Under the pieces are notes generated by a model. It saw only the letters and a list, made by a program, of their open reading frames with translations. It searched no databases and had not been told where the DNA came from. Positions 8,244 to 15,834 of a stretch of DNA of 22,126 nucleotides are shown in pieces. Where the stretch lies: IMG/VR virus record IMGVR_UViG_3300042300_000422, positions 1 to 22,126 of that record; one strand, written 5' to 3'. A program made the position numbers and the translations under genes. This DNA comes from a virus. Numbering within the stretch: position 1 is the stretch's first letter; each line of letters opens with the position of its first letter.

Positions 8244-9658
8244 TAGCTAAATACCCCGGCGTTTGCGATTAGCTTGTCTAGTTTGTCTAGTACGCCTTGT
8301 AGGCTGGGTGGGTTTTCTAGTCTCACAGGTTGCGTGCGTTGTGCCTCCGTGCTGGATGGGATGTCACGTAGCTGTTGCTGCAACTCAGACGCAGACTGTA
8401 GCTGGCCAACAATAGATTCCGTTTGTGCCCTAGCGAGCTGTGCGGATTGATCCCCGAATCCCCTTTGGCTTAAAACGTTTTCCTTTGCAGATTGTAATTC
8501 TAGCGCTTGTTGTTGCGCGGCAGTTACATCCTCAATCGTTCCAGACGTGCGTGCCCTATCCGCCGCCTCTCTGGCCCTATCCTCAAGTAACCGCATCTCT
8601 GCCTCTGGGCCAGCTCTCCTTGCCTCCAGTTCTTGAAGCGTGGGAATCAGCTCTGCCCGCTTCTGTAGCAGATCCCGCTTTTCTTTCTCGGCCTGCTTAA
8701 AGTCGGCTAGGTCTTGTTTGCGCCTGTCCTCCTCGCTGTCTGCCAGCATTTGATACGCCTTGTCGATCGCAGCAAGCTCGGCATCGATTTGTTTTACTTT
8801 TTGCTTAACGGCATTTACATCTTCCCGATCCAGCTCGGCTTGGTCTGTTACGGTTTTCTCTTGTCCTGCTCGCGCCTTCCTTTCGTTGGCTATGTCGCGT
8901 TCTGTTTTCTTAATTTTTTCCGACATTTTATCTAGGGCGCTCATATCCCCCATAAGAAACTCAAGAGGATTTTCTTTAATAGCTGCAGCAAGATCTAATA
9001 CGTTCGCAAGCAATATAGAACTCATATTCCCAACCGCCTGCTGAAACTGCCTAACTTTTACATTTGCAGCATCCAGATTGGAGACCATCGCGTCGGACAT
9101 CACGCCAGTGGCGCCACCCAATCTTTCAAATTCCTCGGTCGTCATTCTAAGGATTGGCAGGAATCTCTGATAATCTCTGGCCAGCAAATCATTAACCACT
9201 TTCAATTCTTCGCTCGCCAACGCACCGCTACTGACAGCCTCCCGCAGCTTATTGAATAACTGCTCTGGGGAAAGGCTGACGAGCTGCTGTCCAGTGACGC
9301 CTATCTTTTCAAACGTTTTAGCAAGGTTTGTGTTCCCGCTTGCAGCGTCTTGAGCTGCCTTGCCTAATTTTCCCAGCTTGCTTCCAATCTCCTCAATCGA
9401 AAGATTTGCAGTGACGCCTACATTTGCGAGGCGCTGAATGCTTTCCGCGCTTACATTAAACGCATCAGATACGTCCTGCAGTTGACCGGCCTTTGCCAGA
9501 ATGTTGTCGATCCCGGCCACCAACCCAGCAAGCCCCCCGCCGATCCCGACGACTCCAAGCATTGATTTCCCGAATGATGTAAAATCTTTTTCTAGGCCAC
9601 GCAGGCCAGTCATGGCCGAGGCTTTGTTCAGCACCACATCGATCGCTAGTTTTGCCAT
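8243..9658 (-). CDS. Tail tape measure protein
   Basis: This 471-residue protein sets tail length and probably helps DNA pass the host envelope. Residues 1-30 are a short start seen in tape measure proteins, followed by a Gly-rich hydrophobic segment MLGVVGIGGGLAGLVAGI (33-50). The region 60-200 (SDAFNVSAESIQRLANVGV, LSPEQLFNKLREA, LPILRMTTEEFERLGG) is typical of phage tape measure N-termini. A second hydrophobic stretch lies near 213-227. Residues about 240-440 are a charged, Glu/Lys/Arg/Gln-rich coiled coil. At roughly 0.15 nm per residue the tail would be about 70 nm, which is short for a siphovirus. The ATG has no clear ribosome site. The stop overlaps the next start (TAATG). Confidence 0.88.
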   Translation of the reverse strand: MAKLAIDVVLNKASAMTGLRGLEKDFTSFGKSMLGVVGIGGGLAGLVAGIDNILAKAGQLQDVSDAFNVSAESIQRLANVGVTANLSIEEIGSKLGKLGKAAQDAASGNTNLAKTFEKIGVTGQQLVSLSPEQLFNKLREAVSSGALASEELKVVNDLLARDYQRFLPILRMTTEEFERLGGATGVMSDAMVSNLDAANVKVRQFQQAVGNMSSILLANVLDLAAAIKENPLEFLMGDMSALDKMSEKIKKTERDIANERKARAGQEKTVTDQAELDREDVNAVKQKVKQIDAELAAIDKAYQMLADSEEDRRKQDLADFKQAEKEKRDLLQKRAELIPTLQELEARRAGPEAEMRLLEDRAREAADRARTSGTIEDVTAAQQQALELQSAKENVLSQRGFGDQSAQLARAQTESIVGQLQSASELQQQLRDIPSSTEAQRTQPVRLENPPSLQGVLDKLDKLIANAGVFS

Positions 9659-9665
9659 GGTAGTA

Positions 9666-10511
9666 TTAGAATCCGACGGCTTTCAGATCAGCCTGATAAG
9701 CGTAATCCAACGCCCGCCGCATCTTTTCTGCTTGTATGTCAATAGCCTGCTGGGCTTGCTGATCGCTTAGGCAATTACTCACCCAAGGCACATGATTGAT
9801 CATGTTAATTTTGCCGGTTAAAAAGTTTTCGGATTGATCCACCACAGTCCCAGCGGCCCGATTGCCAGCATGTCTTTTGACCCAAGCGGGCACGGCCTGC
9901 TGCTGAACTCCCGCCACGTTTGTTTCCATCCTGCCCCTCGTTCCGCCTAACTGCATGGCACAGGCGGCCCATCCGCCTTTTGCTATCCCCACCCTTTTCT
10001 GCACTTCTTTGACGTAGGATTTTAATTTTGCCCTCTGATCTGTGATCAATAACGGCTCCTGCCTTTTCTCGATTCTCGGTCTTTTAGGAATCGGCTTGCG
10101 AGCTGACTTGTGGAAAATCCCGCCCATCTCGCCAACTTGTGCCTGCATAAGTCCTGGCACCCGGAGTCGAATCAATAGATTTTTAGCCAGGTCAAAATCG
10201 CCTTTCTTAATCATAGCAACAAAAGCACGCCCTGCTCCTATCCCCTGCTTTTCTATTTCCTGATAAACATCAGATGGCGTCCGAATTACCTTTCTAATGT
10301 CCCGTGCCACTGCCCCTTCACCCTGTGCTTTAGCGCTGTCTTGCTGGCCTCCGACTGCTTTCGATCCTCCGAATGGCTGAGTCTGAAATGCTAGGTTCAC
10401 AGCCATCAGCCTTGCCTGTGCTCTGAGCACCTGTGCTGGCGTCTTTGTTTTATAAAAACGCAGCAAGGCTTGCTGAAGCTCGCGATCATCTATGGTAATT
10501 TTCTCGATCAC
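9666..10511 (-). CDS. Minor tail protein (gpZ/gp10-like candidate)
   Basis: This is a 281-residue, basic, mostly helical protein. Residues 1-30 (EKITIDDRELQQALLRFYKTKTPAQVLRAQ) and the block RPRIEKRQEPLLITDQRAKLKSYVKEVQKRVGIAKGGWAACAMQL (about 145-190) resemble proteins annotated as phage minor tail/virion morphogenesis proteins of gpZ or HK97 gp10 type. It ends in a long helix (SDQQAQQAIDIQAEKMRRALDYAYQADLKAVGF). The start is GTG overlapping the preceding stop. It lies directly before the tape measure gene, eight bases or less apart. The function would be tail or neck assembly, and the family match is by eye. Confidence 0.5.
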   Translation of the reverse strand: MIEKITIDDRELQQALLRFYKTKTPAQVLRAQARLMAVNLAFQTQPFGGSKAVGGQQDSAKAQGEGAVARDIRKVIRTPSDVYQEIEKQGIGAGRAFVAMIKKGDFDLAKNLLIRLRVPGLMQAQVGEMGGIFHKSARKPIPKRPRIEKRQEPLLITDQRAKLKSYVKEVQKRVGIAKGGWAACAMQLGGTRGRMETNVAGVQQQAVPAWVKRHAGNRAAGTVVDQSENFLTGKINMINHVPWVSNCLSDQQAQQAIDIQAEKMRRALDYAYQADLKAVGF

Positions 10512-11071
10512 TTCCCTGCCCTCCTGGCACGGACGGCCTCGATCGCCAGCAGCTCGCCCTCGGAAAGCAGATCCACGCTACTACCGTTCTGCATGGCAAA
10601 CGCTACGTGGTACCAGTACGCCTGCCCGATCGGCATGTTCCACACCTTTGCCTCATCCCACCCGGTCGCCCCGCACACGCCCGACACAATGGCCAGCGAC
10701 CAGGGTAAGCCCGTGGCCTCCCGGCCGGTGCCCCTCTTTTTCTCTGGCTGCCATAACTGTGGCAACGCATTAAAGTCATCTAGATAAGCGCGGAACTTGG
10801 CCGTCTCGATCAGGAACTCGCACCGCCAGCTCCTCATCCAATCCAGCCACAGCCGGCGATCAGAGAGATTCGGCAACAGTGGAAACGGCGTTCGGCAAAT
10901 GTTCACCGCTAGGCGCAGATCTCTGGCCGATGGGAAAGAGCCTCCGATAAAGTAGGGCGATTGAGCCACCTCCAGATTAAACATGTGCCACAAGGAAAGC
11001 GGCAGGAGTGGCAAGCCCAGGACGCGGTGATCCTGACGATTTAAGAATGATTCGGCAAAGTGGCGATTCAT
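10508..11071 (-). CDS. Putative tail assembly protein (chaperone-like)
   Basis: This is a 187-residue protein upstream of the tape measure region. The C-terminal part GVCGATGWDEAKVWNMPIGQAYWYHVAFAMQNGSSVDLLSEGELLAIEAVR (about 131-181) resembles phage tail proteins that carry a 'W.mP.gqa..y..A....G..v...s..e' pattern near the tape measure gene. The N-terminal half is rich in aromatic residues and has FLNRQDHRVLGLPLLPLSLWH at 9-29. No programmed frameshift product is evident, since it is a single frame that overlaps the next gene by four bases (GTGA). The ribosome site is weak. The chaperone role is inferred from position. Confidence 0.45.
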   Translation of the reverse strand: MNRHFAESFLNRQDHRVLGLPLLPLSLWHMFNLEVAQSPYFIGGSFPSARDLRLAVNICRTPFPLLPNLSDRRLWLDWMRSWRCEFLIETAKFRAYLDDFNALPQLWQPEKKRGTGREATGLPWSLAIVSGVCGATGWDEAKVWNMPIGQAYWYHVAFAMQNGSSVDLLSEGELLAIEAVRARRAGK

Positions 11072-11085
11072 CGCCGTCTTACCGA

Positions 11086-11406
11086 CTACGAGGCAAGCGA
11101 GCTGTTTGGATTATAGACGCCAGTGACGCTAACCTTGACCACATCGCCGACGGTCTTTGTGTAGGACTCGCCCGTCTTGACGTAACTATTGCCATCGATC
11201 GTAAAGGTAGCCGGAACAGAAGCGCCAGAGCTGATGCCCTCAATCGAAACATTGTAGCGAGGGTTGTAGTAAGTCGTAACCGTGGGAGCGGTGTTGACCG
11301 TGCCGGGATCGATGACGATCTCCGTCTGCTCGCCCGTGATGCTCATAGAAATAAATTCCTCAATTCCGGTGATGCTCGTTACCCCTGTAAATCCTTTGTA
11401 TGGCAT
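11086..11406 (-). CDS. Candidate tail tube / tail structural protein
   Basis: This is a 106-residue, almost all-beta protein. Its first half reads GVTSITGIEEFISMSITGEQTEIVIDPG. The second half, NVSIEGISSGASVPATFTIDGNSYVKTGESYTKTVGDVVKVSVTGV, looks like a compact Ig-like or beta-sandwich domain. The start has AAGGAAATAACAAT before the ATG, a near copy of the leader of the gene upstream, and 12 bases separate the two genes. By position it is the best candidate for the tail tube subunit, although it is short for that role (most are 140-250 residues). The assignment is synteny plus fold impression only. Confidence 0.45.
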   Translation of the reverse strand: MPYKGFTGVTSITGIEEFISMSITGEQTEIVIDPGTVNTAPTVTTYYNPRYNVSIEGISSGASVPATFTIDGNSYVKTGESYTKTVGDVVKVSVTGVYNPNSSLAS

Positions 11407-11418
11407 ATTGTTATTTCC

Positions 11419-11685
11419 TTAGGCGATCGTGCTGAACGTAACCGCTGTGGTTGTGAGTCTTGCAAAATCTGTGTTAGATAGGCGGAGTTCTTGACGGAAA
11501 GCCGTGGCGCCCGATACGCCTGGATGAACAAAAGAATTAGGCAGCGTTTCCGTTACAGTTTCAACCCTCTTGTATTTTTTGAAGTGTTTCACCACGGTGC
11601 CGTCTGTTCCCGTGATGTAGACGTACTCGTCTGTGTTGCTGATGTTCTGGGAAATTCCAGCCGTCACTCCGTATGTCATCGCCAT
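11419..11685 (-). CDS. Small tail structural protein
   Basis: This is an 88-residue beta-rich protein of unknown family. It has YGVTAGISQNISNTDEYVYITGTDGTVVKHFKKYKRVETVTETLPN and ends in TTTAVTFSTIA. The translation start is strong: ATG preceded by TAAGGAAAAAACAAT, almost the same leader as the next gene, which implies both are made in quantity. The position between the tail terminator candidate and the tail assembly gene is where major tail tube genes lie, but it is much shorter than typical tube proteins. It may be a tube-associated or minor component. Transmembrane segments and catalytic motifs are absent. Confidence 0.5.
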   Translation of the reverse strand: MAMTYGVTAGISQNISNTDEYVYITGTDGTVVKHFKKYKRVETVTETLPNSFVHPGVSGATAFRQELRLSNTDFARLTTTAVTFSTIA

Positions 11686-11704
11686 ATTGTTTTTTCCTTA
11701 CGTG

Positions 11705-12103
11705 TCAACTAGGCGTGACAAAGGCGGTAAATTTAACCGAATCCTCCATCACCTTGTCGTTGCTGCCAGTGCTTTCTTCGCCTAGGTATCCACCCATAAG
11801 AGTGGCGCCGGCTATTGTCGTTACGGCCGTTAGCTTCGTGTTCAGCCAATCAAAGTTTGTCCTGTGAGCCGTCACGGTGCTGGCTACTTCCAGCGGCGTC
11901 ATAATTGAACAGGTAAAAGTCACCTTCCGAGTTGTTGCCAGTGAGCCTTCTACAACTGGCACGCTAGACTCTGCGTGAACTATGCAGGCTGGGAGCTGTA
12001 ACTCCGCAATCCTGTGCCCGGCCTGAACGTATAGCCCGGCGGGCTTACTGGCTGTGGATAGGTAGGCGGCTAGGCCGTCCTCAGACGCAAGGCGTAAGCT
12101 CAT
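11705..12103 (-). CDS. Probable tail terminator / tail completion protein
   Basis: This 132-residue protein has no firm family match. The N-terminal helix (SEDGLAAYLSTA), the strand LQLPACIVHAESSVPV, a central strand KVTFTCSIMTP, and a terminal strand VKFTAFVTPS alternate helix and sheet like tail-terminator proteins (lambda gpU type). The position between the head-tail joining candidate and the tail proteins agrees. Its ATG overlaps the stop of the gene before it (ATGA), which suggests coupled translation. Head-tail connector or minor capsid roles are alternatives. No unusual composition is seen. Confidence 0.45.
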   Translation of the reverse strand: MSLRLASEDGLAAYLSTASKPAGLYVQAGHRIAELQLPACIVHAESSVPVVEGSLATTRKVTFTCSIMTPLEVASTVTAHRTNFDWLNTKLTAVTTIAGATLMGGYLGEESTGSNDKVMEDSVKFTAFVTPS

Positions 12104-12408
12104 CGCACATCCTCTGGATCTGCCAGGATGAGAGTCGTCACCCCCTGATCAGATTGTACGCCAGTAAGTCTTTTAGGTGATCCGCCCACCGTCACGATCG
12201 TCATTAGCGCGGGCATGCTGACGGCGGCCGTCAGGCATACGAACTCCGCATTCTGTGGATTTACGAATCCGCCCATGCCCAGCTCTGCGGTTTGTTCGCT
12301 GGGCGTGTAGACGCCACGGACGGCGAGGCCGGAGACGGTGGCAGTCGTCGGCATAGCCGCAATCATATCGGCCACCCCTTGCGTCATCAGGGTTTGAATT
12401 TCGGTCAC
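12100..12408 (-). CDS. Probable head-tail joining protein
   Basis: This 102-residue protein is not clearly recognised by sequence. Its first 15-20 residues form a helix, and the rest is beta-rich (TATVSGLAVRGVYTPS, AEFVCLTAAV, ALMTIVTVGGSPKRLTGVQ, VTTLILADPEDV). That shape, a small beta-barrel with a '..v.g..y.v..v..d..g...l.L' ending, is common in lambda gpFII-like connector proteins. It is the first gene after the glycan cassette and would follow the capsid gene if the cassette were absent, which fits a neck protein. The start is GTG with AGGGG about eight bases upstream. It overlaps the next gene by four bases (ATGA). Confidence 0.5.
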   Translation of the reverse strand: MTEIQTLMTQGVADMIAAMPTTATVSGLAVRGVYTPSEQTAELGMGGFVNPQNAEFVCLTAAVSMPALMTIVTVGGSPKRLTGVQSDQGVTTLILADPEDVR

Positions 12409-12419
12409 GTCGTTGGCCC

Positions 12420-12974
12420 CTATGTCAAAACTTTAACCCAGCAGTTCTCTTGAAAATCAACATAGTTAAACGCCTCGGCCACAGCCCGATCTACCCCAGG
12501 CCAACCGCACATGTAATCGTGCCCAGCAATCACCCCGCCTTTCTTTACTTTGGGCAACCAAGCGGAGATGTCTGCCTTTACGTTTTCGTAGTCGTGTGCG
12601 GCATCGATAAAAACTGCGTCTAGCGATTGATCGGGAAAGAAGTTGGCGCCCTTGAGGCTGGTCATCCGCAACGGAACGAGCTGGCGAGAGACTGGCTTTA
12701 CGTTTGCCAGAAACTCGTCGTAAAGCGTGCCGTTCTTGATGCACTCCTCGCCTGCGTGTTCCTCGCTACCCAGCCAAGTATCGACAGCGTAGATCTCGAT
12801 CCGTGGCGATTTGTTCCAAGCCTCGACTAGCAGAAACGCAGTAGACTTCCCCTTCCAGCTTCCCACCTCAACGATCCTTCCGTCTGTCGGGCAATCGGCC
12901 ACTAGGCGCCGGTAAAGATCGGGAAAGCTGAACCAATCCTCCCCGCCAATGTTTAGGTGTTGTAGTTTTTCCAC
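12420..12974 (-). CDS. Class I SAM-dependent methyltransferase
   Basis: This 184-residue protein has a Rossmann-type methyltransferase core (Methyltransf_24-like). It shows RIVEVGSWKGKSTAFLL (motif I, SAM binding), then IYAVDTW with the acidic residue that binds the SAM ribose. Next are LDAVFIDAAHDYENVKADISAW and KKGGVIAGHDY, the IDxxHxY and GHDY signatures of a family often found in glycan-modification clusters. The frame is open to 13043, but the GTG at 12974 has AAGGA six bases upstream and gives a normal N-terminus, so it is preferred. It then overlaps the glycosyltransferase gene by 22 bases. Methylation of a sugar hydroxyl is the likely job given its neighbours; protein or small-molecule methylation is not excluded. 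It ends 11 bases before the next gene. Confidence 0.8.
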   Translation of the reverse strand: MEKLQHLNIGGEDWFSFPDLYRRLVADCPTDGRIVEVGSWKGKSTAFLLVEAWNKSPRIEIYAVDTWLGSEEHAGEECIKNGTLYDEFLANVKPVSRQLVPLRMTSLKGANFFPDQSLDAVFIDAAHDYENVKADISAWLPKVKKGGVIAGHDYMCGWPGVDRAVAEAFNYVDFQENCWVKVLT

Positions 12975-13627
12975 TTTGTTTCCTTGGCCGTAGCCACGCG
13001 GGTGGCGTGTTGATGTTCTTTGTGAAAGTCTGGCCCTGGACAAAACGTGCCGCCCTCTGCGCCTATGTTCTGGATCCGGCTGACGTGCGGGAATAGTTCA
13101 CCCATCCCAGTCCGTTCACGCACCCGTTGAACCGATCCGTCCCAGAAATTACAATCCCAAGAGGGAAAAAGATATCTCTCAAATCGATTGCGCCAAGTTG
13201 CCCAGCCCCATGGCGTGAACCAGTTTCTGAATCCGCTGGCGTCGTTTTCCGCATCTCCACCGTGCTGATTGTAGCCAGATACCGTTAGCACTTTTGGGCC
13301 AGCGTTCTGCCCTGCCCACTCAAACCACCGCAGGCAATCGGGGCTGGGCACAGTGTCGTCCTCTAGGTGGATGTGGTAATCCGATTTTTTAAACCCGTAC
13401 TTCATCGCATACTGGATGGCGTATCCGCAGCCCATGTGATGATCTGGAATGTGCACGCCGATGCCGTGCCCTTTTGCAATCTCGGAAAGCTCCGCCGTCT
13501 TGTCCGATGGATCTAAAATGGCCGTGATCTCGTACTCGCCCACTCCGTCACACCACGCCAACGCCTTTAATACCTGGGCAAAGTATGTGGGCCGATTGTA
13601 ACCCGATATGGTGAGCGTCTTATCCAT
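12953..13627 (-). CDS. Glycosyltransferase, EDD-type (GNT-I-like GT-A fold)
   Basis: This 224-residue protein is read as a second glycosyltransferase. It opens TLTISGYNRPTYFAQVLKAL (4-23), a typical nucleotide-sugar-binding start. The metal motif is LEDD at 88-91, followed by TVPSPDCLRWFEWA, which resembles the EDD..PDFF pattern of N-acetylglucosaminyltransferase I-like enzymes (family GT13). The WFTPWGWATWRNRFERY segment (136-152) is also characteristic of such enzymes, and HHM..GYAIQYAM (63-74) resembles their donor-binding helix. The ATG overlaps the stop of the upstream glycosyltransferase by eight bases, which implies translational coupling. Similar proteins occur in phage and bacterial surface-glycan clusters. 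The donor sugar cannot be read from the sequence. Confidence 0.8.
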   Translation of the reverse strand: MDKTLTISGYNRPTYFAQVLKALAWCDGVGEYEITAILDPSDKTAELSEIAKGHGIGVHIPDHHMGCGYAIQYAMKYGFKKSDYHIHLEDDTVPSPDCLRWFEWAGQNAGPKVLTVSGYNQHGGDAENDASGFRNWFTPWGWATWRNRFERYLFPSWDCNFWDGSVQRVRERTGMGELFPHVSRIQNIGAEGGTFCPGPDFHKEHQHATRVATAKETKWKNYNT

Positions 13628-15767
13628 TTGCCTTGAGCAAGGCGTAGGCCGCCAGATTGCCGCCAGTGCCTTTGTTGTTTTGTAAGGCGTCGGAGCCTAA
13701 TCCTTCCGGCCGAATCTTTAGAGAGTTGCCACGATTCAGTTCTGGCGTGTTGCAGACTAGCGTGGCTGTCCCAGCCTTCCGCAGTTCCGTGCTCATCATG
13801 TAATCGTCAGCGAGGAACTTGGCACGAGCCACGGGACTCAAGCTGGCAAACTCACTGGCGGGAATGGCTGGCCACAGATCGGCCTTCGGCATGTCCGAAC
13901 GCCGACACATTACCCCGCCAAATCCTTCCAGAATCTCGGCATGGCCGCCGTGATCGGGGGCGATGGCGTAACCAGTGCTGCCTGTCATAAAAAATCCGCA
14001 GACGCCTAGCGCCGTTTTTGGTCTGGTATCTAATTCTTCGGCGAGGGTCTGCAAAAGTAGTGGGCTGTAGAGGATGTCGTCATCCAGCCAGCAAATCTTG
14101 TCGTCGGGATCCCCGCCCACTTCCAGCGGGCCGATAAACTTTGTCGCCGGGCCGTAGTCCTTTGTGCGGTGAATTTCTAATTTACCATCATCGGCCAGCG
14201 CCTGTAGCTCTTTAGGAATATCCCCAAACCGTTCGCCTGTGCGTGCCAGCTTCTCAGGCACAGACAGAATGATCTGATCGGCCGGGCGCGATTGCGCCAG
14301 TAGGCTTTGGATAGTGGGCAGAATCTTGCCTATGCGTGTGGGCGTAGTGGTTAGCCCGACGATGACGTTTCCCTTGCGATCAACCGGATCGGGCAGGCGA
14401 GTGGCACCGGCTGGCAGTGTTCCCTGCGCCAGAAGATCCATGTCCCAACGCAAGCTAGGCACGACAACTTCTTTTCCGCATTTTACGTGAAGCAATATCC
14501 TGCCGAGGGTTTTAGTAATCGCATCCTCGACGCTCGTGCAGATGTTAATCCGTTTTGCGAACTTATCTTCGCCAGGGTTGGTGATGAATAGATGCTGCAG
14601 GCCAGCGGGCTGGTCGGACGTGTCCATCATCAGCTTAGATGCTCGGACTACGTCTGGCAGTTCGCCCTGGTAAATAATAGTGATCTGCCCCCAGGCTGCG
14701 CGGAATGCTTCTTTTAGGCATCGATCTGCGTCGGCGGTTTGGCCGACTACCCGCAGGGATTGCTCCAGCAAGAAGTTCGGCATGTGGCCGTACCACTTGG
14801 CGTCCAGATTCCAGATGACTCCGGCCGGTGGCGTGAGCGTCATAATCATCTGAAGCAGGCGCACTGCCTCGTGATAGTTGCCGTCGTCCATCAGTTGCGT
14901 CGCGTAGTGGCCGTAAGCCTCCCGTCGTGTGGGCTGAATCATCACCGCCTCACCTAGATATTTTCTGCGCTTGGCGGGATCTGCACACATCACCCCGGCC
15001 ATGCACAGGAGCTGGTAGCGTTCCGTGATGCCTAGATCTGAATGCTCCAGCGCAAGAAGCACGGGGCCGATGGCGCTCTGGTAATCGTTCCGCAAAAACG
15101 ATTCCATGCCGATATAGTACCAGTTCATCCCGGCGCCTTCTAAGATGCTGTTTAGGATTCGCTTGTTTCTGTCGCTGGAGTTCTTTTTGCAGTTGTTAGG
15201 TGCGTGGACGATGACGAGGCCGTCGGCCAGTCCGACTTCCATGTTTGGAATTGGCTTAACCCGTTCGTGGATGGATCGCTCCCACACGGCCGGTAGGAAC
15301 CCATCGGCCCGCCGGCGGAAGATCCGTTCCCGGCGATTGTGGCGCATGCCGCTGTTTTGAACGTCGTACCGGGTGACTAGGATGTCCCAGCCTTTGTCAG
15401 CCTTTTCCCGTTCCTCAATAACGTGTCGGTGGATCTTGGCTTGGTCGCCGTCGAACAAGTCATCGCAATCTGCCCAGATGACGTACTTTCCTTTTGCCAG
15501 GTTAAAAGCCTGATTACGGGCAGCGGCAAAATTATCGATATGGGGCCAATCCCTGTGCTCTGGGCTGTTCTGGTATTCACCCCAGACTAAAGCCTCGCCA
15601 GCGGCCTCCTGAGCGCAAATACGCACACTGTGCGCCTCATTTTTACCTACTGCCGCCACGACGACAACCTCGTCCCATAGACCACGGGCGGATTGAATAA
15701 GGCGTTTAAGAATGTCGCCTTCGTTGGGGCCGACGATTAAAGCAAGAGACACTAGGGGGTTATTCAT
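13620..15767 (-). CDS. Bidomain glycosyltransferase with TPR-like middle
   Basis: This 715-residue protein probably builds a glycan from nucleotide sugars. Residues 5-200 form a GT-A domain of GT2 type: SLALIVGPNEGD near the start, NFAAARNQAFNLAKGKYVIW at 79-98, and ADCDD at 99-103 as the metal/nucleotide-sugar motif. Residues about 215-315 look like degenerate TPR helices (YYIGMESFLRNDYQSAIG.., YATQLMDDGNYHEAVRLL). Residues 320-460 are unassigned. Residues 467-690 form a second GT-A-like domain: NVIVGLTTTPTRIGKILPTI, then WLDDDI at 560-565, then LADDYM at 652-657 as a possible catalytic acid. The frame is open to 15878, but the ATG at 15767 starts the fold and lies past the capsid stop and hairpin. 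Its ribosome site is poor. It overlaps the next gene by eight bases. The sugar and acceptor are unknown. Confidence 0.85.
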   Translation of the reverse strand: MNNPLVSLALIVGPNEGDILKRLIQSARGLWDEVVVVAAVGKNEAHSVRICAQEAAGEALVWGEYQNSPEHRDWPHIDNFAAARNQAFNLAKGKYVIWADCDDLFDGDQAKIHRHVIEEREKADKGWDILVTRYDVQNSGMRHNRRERIFRRRADGFLPAVWERSIHERVKPIPNMEVGLADGLVIVHAPNNCKKNSSDRNKRILNSILEGAGMNWYYIGMESFLRNDYQSAIGPVLLALEHSDLGITERYQLLCMAGVMCADPAKRRKYLGEAVMIQPTRREAYGHYATQLMDDGNYHEAVRLLQMIMTLTPPAGVIWNLDAKWYGHMPNFLLEQSLRVVGQTADADRCLKEAFRAAWGQITIIYQGELPDVVRASKLMMDTSDQPAGLQHLFITNPGEDKFAKRINICTSVEDAITKTLGRILLHVKCGKEVVVPSLRWDMDLLAQGTLPAGATRLPDPVDRKGNVIVGLTTTPTRIGKILPTIQSLLAQSRPADQIILSVPEKLARTGERFGDIPKELQALADDGKLEIHRTKDYGPATKFIGPLEVGGDPDDKICWLDDDILYSPLLLQTLAEELDTRPKTALGVCGFFMTGSTGYAIAPDHGGHAEILEGFGGVMCRRSDMPKADLWPAIPASEFASLSPVARAKFLADDYMMSTELRKAGTATLVCNTPELNRGNSLKIRPEGLGSDALQNNKGTGGNLAAYALLKANG

Positions 15768-15784
15768 ATTTTTAGAGTGGGAAA

Positions 15785-15814
15785 GCCCGGACGCACCCCC
15801 CGATGCGTCCGGGC
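15785..15814 (-). terminator. Putative intrinsic (leaky) terminator after capsid gene
   Basis: A perfect 11-base-pair inverted repeat, GCCCGGACGCA / TGCGTCCGGGC with an 8-base loop, lies 20 bases past the capsid stop. In the transcribed direction it is followed by TTTCCCACTCTAAAAAT, so the U-tract is short and interrupted. It may cut, but not abolish, read-through into the glycosyltransferase cassette, or it may protect the capsid mRNA 3' end. No promoter is evident between it and the next gene. Confidence 0.7.
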
Positions 15815-15834
15815 AACCCGGATGATTCTGTAAC

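Noticed and set aside
11008-11481. 157-codon open frame on the plus strand
   Set aside because: It crosses several minus-strand genes and their well-placed ribosome sites, and its translation shows no domain.
12975-13043. Longer methyltransferase start at 13043
   Set aside because: It would overlap the glycosyltransferase by 91 bases and add an unlikely basic leader. The GTG at 12974 has a clear AAGGA.
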